A stretch of 52,309 nt of DNA, from the NCBI GenBank assembly GCA_052034625.1, contig JBPOII010000016.1, positions 1-52,309 of the forward strand. The letters are read 5' to 3'. The position numbers and the translations under genes were made by a program. Each line of letters opens with the position of its first letter. Within the stretch, counting starts at the first letter, position 1. This document shows positions 7,846-16,180 of this stretch, in pieces. The notes under the pieces are model-generated. The model was not told the DNA's origin. It ran no database searches and was given only the letters and a program-made list of their open reading frames with translations. Source of the stretch: JAVBLP01 sp052034625 (GTDB taxonomy: Bacteria; Elusimicrobiota; Endomicrobiia; Endomicrobiales; Endomicrobiaceae).

Positions 7846-9504
7846 TTAAAATTTTGAATTCACCTCTAGTTGTATTAAATAAGACATATCAGTATTTTTA
7901 AAATAATCATCTACTCCGGAAGGAGGCGTATATATTGCAAAACCTAGCCCCGTATCAAAATAATGTTTATAAGTATACTTCACATAAAAATCTATTTCAT
8001 TCCCTAATTCTGCTTCGGCTCCGTAAAGTTCAGATATGCCTTTGCTGTTCACTTCTACAGGAGCATCTGAAGCCGAATAAAAATAAAGACCTAATCCTGT
8101 TTCAAGAAATTTCCAAGGCGAAGTATTAAAGTTAAAACCTAGTGTATTTATCCCTGCATAGCCTTCTGGGAAAACTAAAAAAGAATCAACATTATTTGCC
8201 GCAAAAAGCATTCCGTAACCAATTCTTTGCAATCCGTTATATCTTCTTGTAAATGTCGGATTAAAAACATTTTCCTTATTGGCATTTGCAAAAGAAAACA
8301 ATAGTTTGGCATTTGAAGGCATTTTAAACAGATTTCCCGACCATGAACCTTCGAGCAAAAATGCCATGGTATTGTAATCAACCGTATCTGTCGAAGATTT
8401 TACAAGCTCACCGTTTTGACGGGCAACTTCAATCTTATATTTATATTTTTCATTTCCGCCAAGCACTCTAAGATCATAAAACGTTTTATTGTCATAATGT
8501 ATACAGTCTAAAGGATCCTCAGACTTTATCCCTTTTTTATAGAGAGATTTAGTATCGTTTCTCTCCTGATACACACCGATCTCTACAACAGGATTTATTT
8601 TTACTTTTAGAGATCCGCCGTAAATATTGAAATTTTCATTTTGAACTTTTGCAATAAAAGCATCTGCAGCAAAAAGATCTGTAAGGTCAGATCTGCCTCT
8701 TACGGCAAGAATACCGTTACTATTACCGTCAAAGATCAATCCGTCGCCTGTCGTAATCTCCTGCTTACCTAAAGTAAAAAGATAAGGCATATCAGTTTTT
8801 TGCTCACTTTTAAATGTCAGAAATGCCTCTTGAAGAAAAATAGAATAATCGGAATCGTATTCAGTATAAGGCATAATAAAAACGGGGTTAACCTTTCCGC
8901 CGATTCCAGAAGCTGCAAACTTTGCAGACATTTCAACGCGATCATCAAATTTTCCTATAATATTTAAGCTTAAGTACTGCTGAAAAATATCATTAACTTT
9001 AATTTCATTTGAAGTATAATCAAAGTTGGAATAACTCGCTCCTCTGAATTTCAGATCATAATCTATCACAAGTGAAGATTGTGCAATAGGAGCTTTAAGC
9101 ATTTCAATTTCTTTTTTTAACTTTCTTTCGGATCGCTCGCGTTTAGCGTCCGCTTTTTCCTGCTTTTTATGGATTTTCTTCTGTTCCTTTAACTTTAGAG
9201 CTGACTCTTTTTCTTGTGCTTTTTTTTGTTTTCTATCAAGGATCTCTTTTTCTGCTGCTTCTTTCCTCGTTCTTTTATCGTCGGCAATTTTTTGTTTTTC
9301 TTGCTCTTTTTTTGCTGCCTTTTCCTGTTTTGCAAGAATTTTCATCTGCTTTTTAAGCTGTTTTTCTGCTTCTTCGGCTAAACGTTTTTCTTCTTTTTGG
9401 GCAATTTCTTGCTGTTTAAGAAGTTCTTTATCAGAAACATTTTCCTGTGCGTAAACGCCTGCAGTAAAAAGCAAAAGAGATAGTATTATAATTTTAAATT
9501 TCAT
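7846..9504 (-). CDS. outer-membrane beta-barrel protein with charged coiled-coil N-terminus
   Basis: Residues 1-19 are a signal peptide ending AGVYAQ. Residues 25-135 are extremely rich in K, E, Q and A and must form a long coiled coil. From about residue 145 the chain alternates in the way of beta-barrel strands and ends in an aromatic residue (LEVNSKF), the usual outer-membrane assembly signal. ITTGDGLIFDGNSNG near residue 250 resembles alginate-export or porin-like barrels. The substrate is unknown. The coiled coil could span the periplasm towards the wall, which is inference. The start has no ribosome binding site, and a strong promoter lies only eight bases upstream, so the mRNA is probably leaderless. 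Confidence 0.8.
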   Translation of the reverse strand: MKFKIIILSLLLFTAGVYAQENVSDKELLKQQEIAQKEEKRLAEEAEKQLKKQMKILAKQEKAAKKEQEKQKIADDKRTRKEAAEKEILDRKQKKAQEKESALKLKEQKKIHKKQEKADAKRERSERKLKKEIEMLKAPIAQSSLVIDYDLKFRGASYSNFDYTSNEIKVNDIFQQYLSLNIIGKFDDRVEMSAKFAASGIGGKVNPVFIMPYTEYDSDYSIFLQEAFLTFKSEQKTDMPYLFTLGKQEITTGDGLIFDGNSNGILAVRGRSDLTDLFAADAFIAKVQNENFNIYGGSLKVKINPVVEIGVYQERNDTKSLYKKGIKSEDPLDCIHYDNKTFYDLRVLGGNEKYKYKIEVARQNGELVKSSTDTVDYNTMAFLLEGSWSGNLFKMPSNAKLLFSFANANKENVFNPTFTRRYNGLQRIGYGMLFAANNVDSFLVFPEGYAGINTLGFNFNTSPWKFLETGLGLYFYSASDAPVEVNSKGISELYGAEAELGNEIDFYVKYTYKHYFDTGLGFAIYTPPSGVDDYFKNTDMSYLIQLEVNSKF

Positions 9505-10088
9505 AGAAAGAGATTATACTATTTTCAGTATGTTTTTTCAATGTAAAGTTTAATTGTGAATATACCTCATTGACACCTGAAAGCATTTCTGCTATAGTTA
9601 TTTTGCCGGCAGGTCGCTTGACTGCATTAAATTGCGGTTGCACCTGCCGGTTCTCTTTTTCTATAATCACATCATAAATGTCGCCTTCAATTTCCAAGCT
9701 GTTATTGTTTTTATTATGTCCTGCAACAATCCTAACTGTTTTGATATTTTTACCGAACCGCACAGGCACATAGAATCTATACCATTTATCATAATCAGGC
9801 TTATCGCCTTTCCGCTGTCAAAGCTTATAATTGCACCTCGCAGCCGTCTCGGCTTCCTTATTTCCCTCTTACAAATAATTTTTTGACTTGAAATTTTCAA
9901 AAATATCCTTTAGAATATAATTGATAGGTGTTGTTAGCTCTCGCTCGGTAGTCCGAGAAAGATTGCTTTCAGCACCTGTTGTTTTATATATTCTGATATC
10001 TGATATAAAAGCTGAATGTACAGTTTTTTCGCCAATATTACCTTTTTTTTGTTTTTCCCCAATTAATGTAAAAAATATTTACTATCAT
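9494..10088 (-). pseudogene. decayed gene; C-terminal part resembles mobile-element polyprotein tails
   Basis: An ATG at 10088 with AGGAG five bases upstream opens a frame that reads MIVNIFYINWGKTKK. At a run of eight A the sense passes to another frame, which is protein-like down to 9494 but is broken by TAA at 9871-9869 and by a TGA about 50 bases further on. After the second stop comes PDYDKWYRFYVPVRFGKNIK, then DIYDVIIEKE and KITIAEMLSGVNEVY. From memory this resembles the C-terminal domains of large phage or plasmid polyproteins (YRFYVPV, YDVIIEK, ISIxDMLxGV). That relationship is tentative. The 3' end overlaps the start of the next gene and carries its promoter, which may explain why it persists. 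Confidence 0.6.
9513..9541 (-). promoter_or_regulatory. near-consensus sigma-70 promoter for the 552-residue barrel protein
   Basis: Minus strand: TTGAAA (9541-9536), a 17-base spacer, then TATAAT (9518-9513). Only eight bases separate the -10 box from the ATG at 9504, so transcription should start at or within a base or two of the start codon. The promoter sits inside the last 50 bases of the decayed gene upstream. Confidence 0.75.
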
Positions 10089-10140
10089 ACAATCTCCTAC
10101 ATTTATAAAAGTATCAATTTTTGATTATTATAATTTACAG

Positions 10141-10169
10141 GTATTTAAATATCACCGGCATTTAAATAC
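10141..10169. promoter_or_regulatory. perfect inverted repeat, possible operator
   Basis: GTATTTAAAT (10141-10150) and ATTTAAATAC (10160-10169) are perfect inverted copies around a nine-base centre. A TATAAT on the minus strand lies at 10132-10127, so the repeat would cover the -35 region of a promoter facing the decayed gene. It has no T run, so it does not look like a terminator. Confidence 0.45.
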
Positions 10170-10210
10170 TTTTACTTTTATTATAGAATATTGTCATATT
10201 TAGAAATAAA

Positions 10211-10240
10211 AAAAGACCTGCTGTAAAAAGCAGGTCTTTT
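10211..10240 (-). terminator. rho-independent terminator (can work both ways)
   Basis: AAAAGACCTGCT (10211-10222) and AGCAGGTCTTTT (10229-10240) are perfect 12-base arms with a six-base loop. On the minus strand the stem is followed by a T run, which would end the operon of the small barrel protein at 10260. Confidence 0.92.
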
Positions 10241-10259
10241 TTTACTTAGTGTTTCTTTT

Positions 10260-10781
10260 TTAAAGGTAATATCTCAAACCGACTTGTGGGAGCCAGTCTG
10301 CATATACGCCAAACTGTCTGGAAATATTTGCGGCATCAAAAAAGCCTATTCCTGCTTCTGCTGAAATAGACAAATTATTTAAAATAAAGTATTCAATACC
10401 GGCTCCTGCCGCTACTTTAAAAAAACCGTTGGTTGCACCTCTGTTGCCATATTTTAATGCTCCACATGCACCTGTTACAGCAGCATATACATTCAGGTTT
10501 TTAAAAGATTGTATTAAAGCTATTGCCTTTCCGCCTATAATAAAAGAATCTTCGGTATCACCTGTTGAAAAACCTGCAAAAAGTTCTGCTGCAACATTGC
10601 TGTCAAAGAAATATCTTACATTTAAAGAAGGAATATCATTACTAAGAACCCCTTGAGTACTTACCATAGAAAAACCGACTGATACTGTTTGAGCAACATT
10701 TTCAGCTGCAGTCTGCTCCTGTGAAAAAGCATTAGTAATAGCAATAGTACAAAACAATGCGGCAATAATTAATTTTCTCAT
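10260..10781 (-). CDS. small outer-membrane beta-barrel protein
   Basis: A 173-residue protein with a signal peptide (about residues 1-20, cleavage after NAFS or FSQ), a short A/E/Q linker and amphipathic strands rich in G, F and Y, ending VGLRYYL with a terminal hydrophobic residue as in eight-stranded OmpX/OmpA-type barrels. IGGKAIALIQ and AGAGIEYFILNNLSISAEAG are typical of the OMP_b-brl type. The substrate or partner is unknown. Start ATG follows AAGGGGAAAAT. It lies nine bases after the TPR gene and is the last gene before the terminator. Confidence 0.8.
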   Translation of the reverse strand: MRKLIIAALFCTIAITNAFSQEQTAAENVAQTVSVGFSMVSTQGVLSNDIPSLNVRYFFDSNVAAELFAGFSTGDTEDSFIIGGKAIALIQSFKNLNVYAAVTGACGALKYGNRGATNGFFKVAAGAGIEYFILNNLSISAEAGIGFFDAANISRQFGVYADWLPQVGLRYYL

Positions 10782-10790
10782 ATTTTCCCC

Positions 10791-11438
10791 TTATTGTATA
10801 TTCTCAATCATTTTTTCGGCAATAGCCGCTTCTCTGCTTCCGGGGAATGTTACAAGAATATCGTTAAGAACACGTTTTGCATCCTCAGAAGATTCAAGTG
10901 CAATATAATATCTGGCAAGATTAAGATAAATGTCTTTTATTAAAAAATGCTCTTTATAGCTGCCTATAAACTCATTTGCATACATAACTGCAGTCTGATA
11001 ATCGCCTTTTTTATCATATAGACTTACCGTTCTGGATAAAGCAAGAGGCTTCATTTCCTGCGGTTTTCCTTTTGAGATTACTTCTGACAATATAGCTTGA
11101 GCTTCGTCATATTTGTCTTCTTCAACATAGATATCTGCTTTTGCAAGCCTCGCCTGATAAGCAGCCGGAGTATTGGAGAAATTATTGATTATTTCATCCA
11201 AATACTCAAATGCTTTTTCTGTATCTCCTACACTTATATAATAATATCCATAAGAAAGTCTTTCTGAAGCACTGACATTTAGAGTCTGAACTCTTTGAAA
11301 AACAAACATTCCGAGGAAAATTAAAACTAGGGTAGAAATTATTACTGTAAAGAATCTGGTTCTATTTTCCTTTATCTCCTTAACAATAAAATTTCCGAAC
11401 TTCTTGAATACTGATTCCTTTTTTGCCCCTGGGTACAT
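10791..11438 (-). CDS. membrane-anchored tetratricopeptide-repeat protein
   Basis: A 215-residue protein with a basic cytoplasmic head (1-29), one membrane segment (about 30-49, FFTVIISTLVLIFLGMFVF) and a periplasmic part made of TPR-like helical pairs, for example YISVGDTEKAFEYLDEII near residue 67 and AKADIYVEEDKYDEAQAIL near residue 103. The layout resembles YfgM or YbgF-like envelope proteins, which act as adaptors or in chaperone networks. The gene starts one base after the PHP gene ends and is followed by a barrel-protein gene, so an envelope role is plausible but unproven. Confidence 0.75.
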   Translation of the reverse strand: MYPGAKKESVFKKFGNFIVKEIKENRTRFFTVIISTLVLIFLGMFVFQRVQTLNVSASERLSYGYYYISVGDTEKAFEYLDEIINNFSNTPAAYQARLAKADIYVEEDKYDEAQAILSEVISKGKPQEMKPLALSRTVSLYDKKGDYQTAVMYANEFIGSYKEHFLIKDIYLNLARYYIALESSEDAKRVLNDILVTFPGSREAAIAEKMIENIQ

Positions 11439-11439
11439 T

Positions 11440-12093
11440 TTAGGCTCCTTTGTATTTAGATACTATTTCAATTGAATTTTTTTGTATAATTCCATAATAA
11501 TCGCATGGAAGTCCCGCTCCTTCAAGTGTTGAAAGAATAGCAGCTTCCGTAAGAAGATTTTCAGGAGTGTGAGTGTCTGTATTAAGAACAAGTTTTGCTC
11601 CGGCCTTCAAAGCGGCATCAGCAACTTCTTTATTTGTAATATTATGTCCTCTCCTCGTTGTGATCTCAATTTTAACATTGTTTTTTACTGCAAGCTCGGC
11701 TTCTTTTACAGAAAGATGCCCCGGATGGGCAAGAATATCAATACCAGCTTCAAGTGCATAAGCATTGGTTTCAGGAGGCACTGTTTCTGCAACAGTTTCC
11801 CCATGGACAACGATGACCTTAGAACCTAGCTTTCTACATTCGGAGGCAGCTTCTTTAATAAGTTTTGGAGGCACATAAGTAAGCTCTACTCCGGGAAGAA
11901 CAATAATATCGTAATTTTCGGAAAGCAGCTCGGATACTTTTACAATTCTCGGTATAACAAGATCCATATTTGAAAAATCAATATGATCAGTGATCGCTAT
12001 TGCCGTATATCCTACATATTTTGCTCTGTATACAAGTTCTGAAGGCAGCAAAACGCCGTCTGAATATAGTGTATGAGAGTGTAAATCTATCAT
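11440..12093 (-). CDS. PHP-domain phosphoesterase (histidinol-phosphatase-like)
   Basis: A 217-residue PHP-fold metalloenzyme. MIDLHSHTLYSDG gives the first metal-binding histidines (H5, H7), ITDHIDF near residue 34 the next, then VLPGVELTYV (Glu) near 65, VVHGE near 96, DILAHPG near 120 and NTDTHTPENL near residue 171. All positions needed for a trinuclear metal site appear present. Members of this short group are annotated as histidinol phosphatase-like or as nucleotide phosphoesterases. No histidine synthesis genes are beside it, so the substrate is unknown. Start ATG at 12093. Confidence 0.85.
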   Translation of the reverse strand: MIDLHSHTLYSDGVLLPSELVYRAKYVGYTAIAITDHIDFSNMDLVIPRIVKVSELLSENYDIIVLPGVELTYVPPKLIKEAASECRKLGSKVIVVHGETVAETVPPETNAYALEAGIDILAHPGHLSVKEAELAVKNNVKIEITTRRGHNITNKEVADAALKAGAKLVLNTDTHTPENLLTEAAILSTLEGAGLPCDYYGIIQKNSIEIVSKYKGA

Positions 12094-12141
12094 TTTTAGC
12101 CTCTTTTTTGTTTCGTATTATACAAAGATGAAAGCAAGCCG

Positions 12142-12717
12142 TCAATTAACGCTATTATAACAAAAGCAGTCAGTTGTATGGTCATTTACCATACCTATCG
12201 ACTGCATATATGCATATATTATCACAGGTCCGACAAATTTGAAACCAATCTTTTTAAGATCGGCACTTATCTTCTTTGAAAGCGGTGTTTCAGACGGAAT
12301 CTTTTTAAAATTCTTCCATTTGTTTTTTATGGGTTTATTATCTACATATTTCCACATAAAATTATCTAGACCGCCGAACTCTTCTTTAAGTTTAATATAT
12401 GCTTTCGCATTTGATATTGCAGCATTTATCTTAAGTTTGTTCCTTACTATGCTCTTATCTTTTAAAAGCTTTCCAACTTTCTCCGCATTGTACTTTGCCA
12501 TCTTATAAGGATCAAAATTATCAAAAGCTTTTCTGAAATTATCACGTTTTTTTAGTATCATTGACCATGTAAGCCCTGCCTGCATACCCTCAAGAATAAG
12601 CATTTCAAAAAGCATATTTTCATTATGCTCCGGGCGCCCCCATTGTTTATCATGATACTCTTTATCAAGAAAATCACCTTTTTCAGCCCAGAAACATCTT
12701 TTTATTTCTTTATTCAT
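12142..12717 (-). CDS. tag: DNA-3-methyladenine glycosylase I
   Basis: A 191-residue enzyme that removes 3-methyladenine from alkylated DNA. The family zinc ligands are visible: C8 (KRCFW) and H22 (KEYHDKQWG) at the N-terminus, and H and C in DHTTDCFCY at the C-terminus. FEMLILEGMQAGLTWSMIL near residue 36 is the conserved helix-hairpin region, and VGPVIIYAYMQSIGMVNDH is the typical end. The ATG at 12717 starts eight bases after the ABC-F gene ends; an in-frame upstream start at 12777 would overlap that gene by 53 bases. Confidence 0.95.
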   Translation of the reverse strand: MNKEIKRCFWAEKGDFLDKEYHDKQWGRPEHNENMLFEMLILEGMQAGLTWSMILKKRDNFRKAFDNFDPYKMAKYNAEKVGKLLKDKSIVRNKLKINAAISNAKAYIKLKEEFGGLDNFMWKYVDNKPIKNKWKNFKKIPSETPLSKKISADLKKIGFKFVGPVIIYAYMQSIGMVNDHTTDCFCYNSVN

Positions 12718-12724
12718 TATATGT

Positions 12725-14569
12725 TCAGCCTTCCATTTCAATAAATTTTGTTCTGAAATATTCGCTTTTTTCTTCAAAATCTTCCGTTATATCGGAAAGT
12801 TCTTCATATAGATTTTCCAACTCTTCTTTTAAACGCTTGTCGATTTTCGGTCCTTCAGCAATAAACTCTATATCTTTTTCATGTGAAGCCTGCACAAGTT
12901 TTTCAGTATTTTCGGCAAGTTCTTTTTCTTTATCCGAAATCTCGTTTTCAATTTTTGATATCAGCTCTTCAAGAGGTTTTAAGACTTTTGATTTTTCTTG
13001 TATAAGAAGTGCTCTCTGTTTTTTCAATTCGTCTCTGGAAAGAATTTTTTCTTTTTTTTCAGATTTCACTTTAAGATTTTCACTTTCATCTTCCCAACCG
13101 TGCTTATCAAGAAAATCTTGGTATGTGCCTTCAAAAACTGAAACTTTTTCCCAGTCAAAAATTATCAGCCTTTCGGCAAGACTATGTAAAAGCTCTTCAT
13201 TATGAGTTACCATTATGACCGAACCTTCAAAAGAGTCGATTGCATCAATAAGGCTTTCGCACGATTCCATATCAAGATGATTTGTAGGTTCATCAAGAAG
13301 CAGAAGATGACAAGAACTGACAAGTATTTTGCCAAGCAGCACTCTGCTTTTCTCCCCTCCGCTTAGTATATCAATCTTTTTAAGTGCATCATCACCGCTA
13401 AACATCATAGCGCCTGCAATATTTCTTGCTTTCTGAGGCAGGCAGGTATTATCCGTGCACAATATTTCTTCATAAACAGTTTTTTGCGAATTAAGATTTG
13501 CCGCATCGGACTGCACAAAATATGAAGTTTTAAGATCTTGATGAGGTTTTATGCTGCCATCGTCGGGATTAAGCCTTCCGGCAAGAAGTTTTAAAAGGGT
13601 AGATTTTCCTTTGCCGTTCTTTCCGATAACACATATACGGTCTTTTTTAAGAACATCAAAACTTAATTTTTTAATTAAAGGTTTTTCTTTATCATAACCG
13701 AAACGTAAATTATGTACGCCAAGCATTTTAGCAGCATTGAAAGCCAAGCCGCTGAAAGAAAAATCCAACTCTTCTATTTGAGTAAGCTCTTCAAGAGTTT
13801 CCTGTTTTTCAAGTGATTTTATTCTAGACTGTACCATTCCTGCAAGTCTGGCTTTAGCTCTGAACCTTCTGATAAATATTTCCGTCTGTTTGCGTTTTTT
13901 TTCAATATTTAGCCGGGTCTTCTCATATATTTCTTCTTCTTTCTCTATCTGCTCATAAAGTTTCTGTGTCGTCCCTTCAACTTTTCTGGCTTTTGTTCTG
14001 TGTATAGCGGCACAATGAGTAATAACACTGTCCATAAAATTCCTATCGTGGGTTATCAGCATAAGTTCTCCTTTCCACGAACGCAGAAAAGAAGAAAGCC
14101 ATCTTATCGCAACTATATCAAGATAATTATTAGGCTCGTCAAGCATAAGCATATCAGCATCTGACAATAATACTTTTGCAAGATTTATCCTTATCTTGTA
14201 TCCGCCGGAAAGATCCAACGGGTTTTTAAGCATATCATCTTTTGAAAAACCAAGTCCTGAAAGTATTTTTTCAGCCTTCCATTTCTCATCTTTTTCACCA
14301 GAAGGCAAAGCAAGGCAGGCTTCATCAACAGCAGTATTTTTTGAAAAGCTTATATGCTGCTGAAGATATCCGAGTTTATAGTTTTTAGGTATGCTGATAG
14401 TGCCTGAATCATAATCCATTTCATTTAAAATAATTTTAAAAAGAGTCGTTTTACCATGTCCATTCCTGCCTACAAGACCAACCCGTTCTTTAGCATTAAT
14501 GCTAAGATTAAGATTATCAAACAATATTCTGCTGTCGAAGGATTTACTTAGATCTGTAATTTTTATCAT
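12725..14569 (-). CDS. ABC-F family ATPase (ribosome-associated type)
   Basis: A 614-residue soluble protein with two ATP-binding cassettes and no membrane segments. Cassette 1 has Walker A GRNGHGKTTL (about 34-43), signature LSGGYKIRINLAK and Walker B LMLDEPNNYLD. Cassette 2 has GKNGKGKSTLL, LSGGEKSRVLLGK and LLLDEPTNHLD. A charged linker (about 195-250) lies between them, and a charged C-terminal coiled coil (about 515-614) follows, as in Uup/YdiF/YheS-type proteins. ABC-F proteins act on the ribosome (translation factors or antibiotic protection); which subgroup this is cannot be told. It is the first gene of its operon, divergent from the 14679 gene. Confidence 0.93.
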   Translation of the reverse strand: MIKITDLSKSFDSRILFDNLNLSINAKERVGLVGRNGHGKTTLFKIILNEMDYDSGTISIPKNYKLGYLQQHISFSKNTAVDEACLALPSGEKDEKWKAEKILSGLGFSKDDMLKNPLDLSGGYKIRINLAKVLLSDADMLMLDEPNNYLDIVAIRWLSSFLRSWKGELMLITHDRNFMDSVITHCAAIHRTKARKVEGTTQKLYEQIEKEEEIYEKTRLNIEKKRKQTEIFIRRFRAKARLAGMVQSRIKSLEKQETLEELTQIEELDFSFSGLAFNAAKMLGVHNLRFGYDKEKPLIKKLSFDVLKKDRICVIGKNGKGKSTLLKLLAGRLNPDDGSIKPHQDLKTSYFVQSDAANLNSQKTVYEEILCTDNTCLPQKARNIAGAMMFSGDDALKKIDILSGGEKSRVLLGKILVSSCHLLLLDEPTNHLDMESCESLIDAIDSFEGSVIMVTHNEELLHSLAERLIIFDWEKVSVFEGTYQDFLDKHGWEDESENLKVKSEKKEKILSRDELKKQRALLIQEKSKVLKPLEELISKIENEISDKEKELAENTEKLVQASHEKDIEFIAEGPKIDKRLKEELENLYEELSDITEDFEEKSEYFRTKFIEMEG

Positions 14570-14678
14570 AGTTTTGTATTCATTTTAATTTTGTTGTATA
14601 TTATATATATTCCGCTTTGTTTTTGAAACATTTTCCGGAATTTTCCATTTTTAAAAAGTATAATTATAAGAGGGATAT

Positions 14679-15266
14679 ATGAATACAAGGTATCTTATTT
14701 GGATCTTAGTGGCCATGTTTGCACTGGTTGTAATTATCAGCAATGCCAGAATGCAGTTTAAATCATCGCAGAAAGAAGTAATGCAACAGCATATAGAAGA
14801 AGCATTTATTACACTTGCAGCGCCAAAACTTGAGAAAAAAACTTTGAATGAAGAAGCTATTAAGGAAAATCTAAAAGACAGTGCATCATATCTATCTGCT
14901 TATGGTATTTTCTATAAGAAAACAGAATATTCTGTAATATTTACGCATTATAATTCGGATTTTGATCTTTCATCGTCAAGCAAAGCTATAATATCACTTT
15001 TTGAGAATGATAATTTTATATACGAAACAAACACTGAAAAAACAAAAAGTGATGAAAGAATGACACTTTCAGGAACTTTTAAAAAAAACGAACTGGAATA
15101 TGGAATTGAAGTCCTATATATCAAAAGAGACTTTTATTTCTGGCAGATCCTGACCGTCTATCCGTATTCGCAAGAGAATGCAGAAACTGCTAAAAACTTT
15201 ATATCGTCGGTAAAAACAGATGATAAGATAATAATAAAAGATAAAACTGGGGAAAAATACAAATGA
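14679..15266 (+). CDS. membrane-anchored protein of unknown function, paralogue 1
   Basis: Not recognised. Residues 5-22 (YLIWILVAMFALVVIISN) form an N-terminal membrane anchor, and the remaining 170 residues are a soluble domain outside the cytoplasm. The next gene encodes a clear paralogue. Shared landmarks are an EAFITLAAP-like segment near residue 42, a Y-S-VIFTHY-like strand, and FWQILTVYPYSQENAETAKNFI near the end. A TATAAT at 14659-14664 and AGAGGGAT before the ATG make expression plausible. The start of the second gene overlaps this stop (ATGA), so they are translated together and may form a heteromer. Confidence 0.75.
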   Translation: MNTRYLIWILVAMFALVVIISNARMQFKSSQKEVMQQHIEEAFITLAAPKLEKKTLNEEAIKENLKDSASYLSAYGIFYKKTEYSVIFTHYNSDFDLSSSSKAIISLFENDNFIYETNTEKTKSDERMTLSGTFKKNELEYGIEVLYIKRDFYFWQILTVYPYSQENAETAKNFISSVKTDDKIIIKDKTGEKYK

Positions 15267-15820
15267 AAAAAGAAAATATATTCTGGCTTCTGCTTATAGT
15301 ACTTGTAATAATCCTTACAATTAACAGTATAATTATTAGAAACAAAGAAAGCAAGAAAATCCCTTTTGAACAAAATATCAGCGAAGCTTTAATAACGGTA
15401 AAGGCCCCGCCGTTTGAAAGGAATATAAAAAATGAAGAAGCGGCAAAAGATGAGCTCGGTGAGAATATTAAAAATATACTCTTTTTTCAGTCATCATATA
15501 AAAACATAGATTATACGCTTATATATGCACAATATGCCAAAGAAGTTAATCTTTCAAGCGGCATACAATCCGTAATCAAACTTTTTAAAGATAATAATTT
15601 TGTTTATGAAGTTACTGAAAAAGAAATAAACGAACGCTCCGGCATCTATATTGAAGGAACTTTTGAAAAAGACGACAAAGTTTTCGGAATAAAAGAACAG
15701 CTTATAAAAAACAAATCCGACTTCTGGCAGATACTTGTTATATTTCCATACAATGAACAAAATGAAGAGGCAGCAAAAGAATATATAGAATCTATTAAAC
15801 TTATTGATATTAAAGAATAG
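15263..15820 (+). CDS. membrane-anchored protein of unknown function, paralogue 2
   Basis: A 185-residue protein with an N-terminal membrane segment (about 5-23, IFWLLLIVLVIILTINSII) and a domain matching the preceding protein along its length: ISEALITVKAPPFE against EAFITLAAPKLE, LSSGIQSVIKLFKDNNFVYE against LSSSSKAIISLFENDNFIYE, and FWQILVIFPYNEQNEEAAKEYI against FWQILTVYPYSQENAETAKNFI. Divergence is substantial, so the duplication is old. No catalytic signature is visible. It overlaps the first gene by four bases and is followed by a repeat-bearing gap. Confidence 0.75.
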   Translation: MKKENIFWLLLIVLVIILTINSIIIRNKESKKIPFEQNISEALITVKAPPFERNIKNEEAAKDELGENIKNILFFQSSYKNIDYTLIYAQYAKEVNLSSGIQSVIKLFKDNNFVYEVTEKEINERSGIYIEGTFEKDDKVFGIKEQLIKNKSDFWQILVIFPYNEQNEEAAKEYIESIKLIDIKE

Positions 15821-15823
15821 GAA

Positions 15824-15905
15824 GTAATTACGAATTACGAAACAAAACAACAGCTTCTCTATGCAGTGTCATTCCCGAGAGTCTTTGTCGGGAATCTACT
15901 TAAAA
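15824..15905 (+). repeat. dispersed repeat, modules A and B
   Basis: Begins with AATTACGAATTACGAA (module A), then GTGTC and module B with arms ATTCCCGA (15871-15878) and TCGGGAAT (15888-15895) around GAGTCTTTG. The copy ends soon after CTACTTAAAACA, and module C is missing, so it is shorter than the copy at 1150-1330. Confidence 0.7.
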
Positions 15906-15976
15906 CAATAAAAGATAATGCACAAAAGAAAATCACATACTCTGAAAAGCGTGTATTATGAGATTTGAAAATTAAA

Positions 15977-16180
15977 TCAGCAAGTGCAATCCCTGACATC
16001 CAATATACCGCTAAGATTTTCATAATCGCTATTATTTAGCGTTATGCCGTACGGATCTCCAACCATATACAATAATTTAGTATCTCTGAGTACTTCTATA
16101 CTTTTGATATTATCAAGATTTACAATAAATGTCCCTTCACCGTGAACACCTACTTTTGTACCTCTCACTTTTAAAAACAT
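15977..16180 (-). CDS. small protein of unknown function
   Basis: A 67-residue reading frame with an ATG at 16180 and AGGGGG four bases upstream. The product starts MFLKVRGTKVGVHGEGTFIV, continues with NLDNIKSIEVLRDTKLLYMV and ends LDVRDCTC; it contains VGDPYGITLNNSDYENL. The pattern of short beta strands with a G/N turn suggests a compact beta protein, such as a small DNA- or protein-binding module. No family is recognised. It stands alone between the + paralogue pair and a tRNA. The strong ribosome binding site and protein-like composition support a real gene. Confidence 0.5.
   Translation of the reverse strand: MFLKVRGTKVGVHGEGTFIVNLDNIKSIEVLRDTKLLYMVGDPYGITLNNSDYENLSGILDVRDCTC

Noticed and set aside
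9667..9900. 77-codon frame as a separate gene
   Set aside because: It is out of frame with the protein-like reading of the decayed gene, has no ribosome binding site and is rich in K, R and I.
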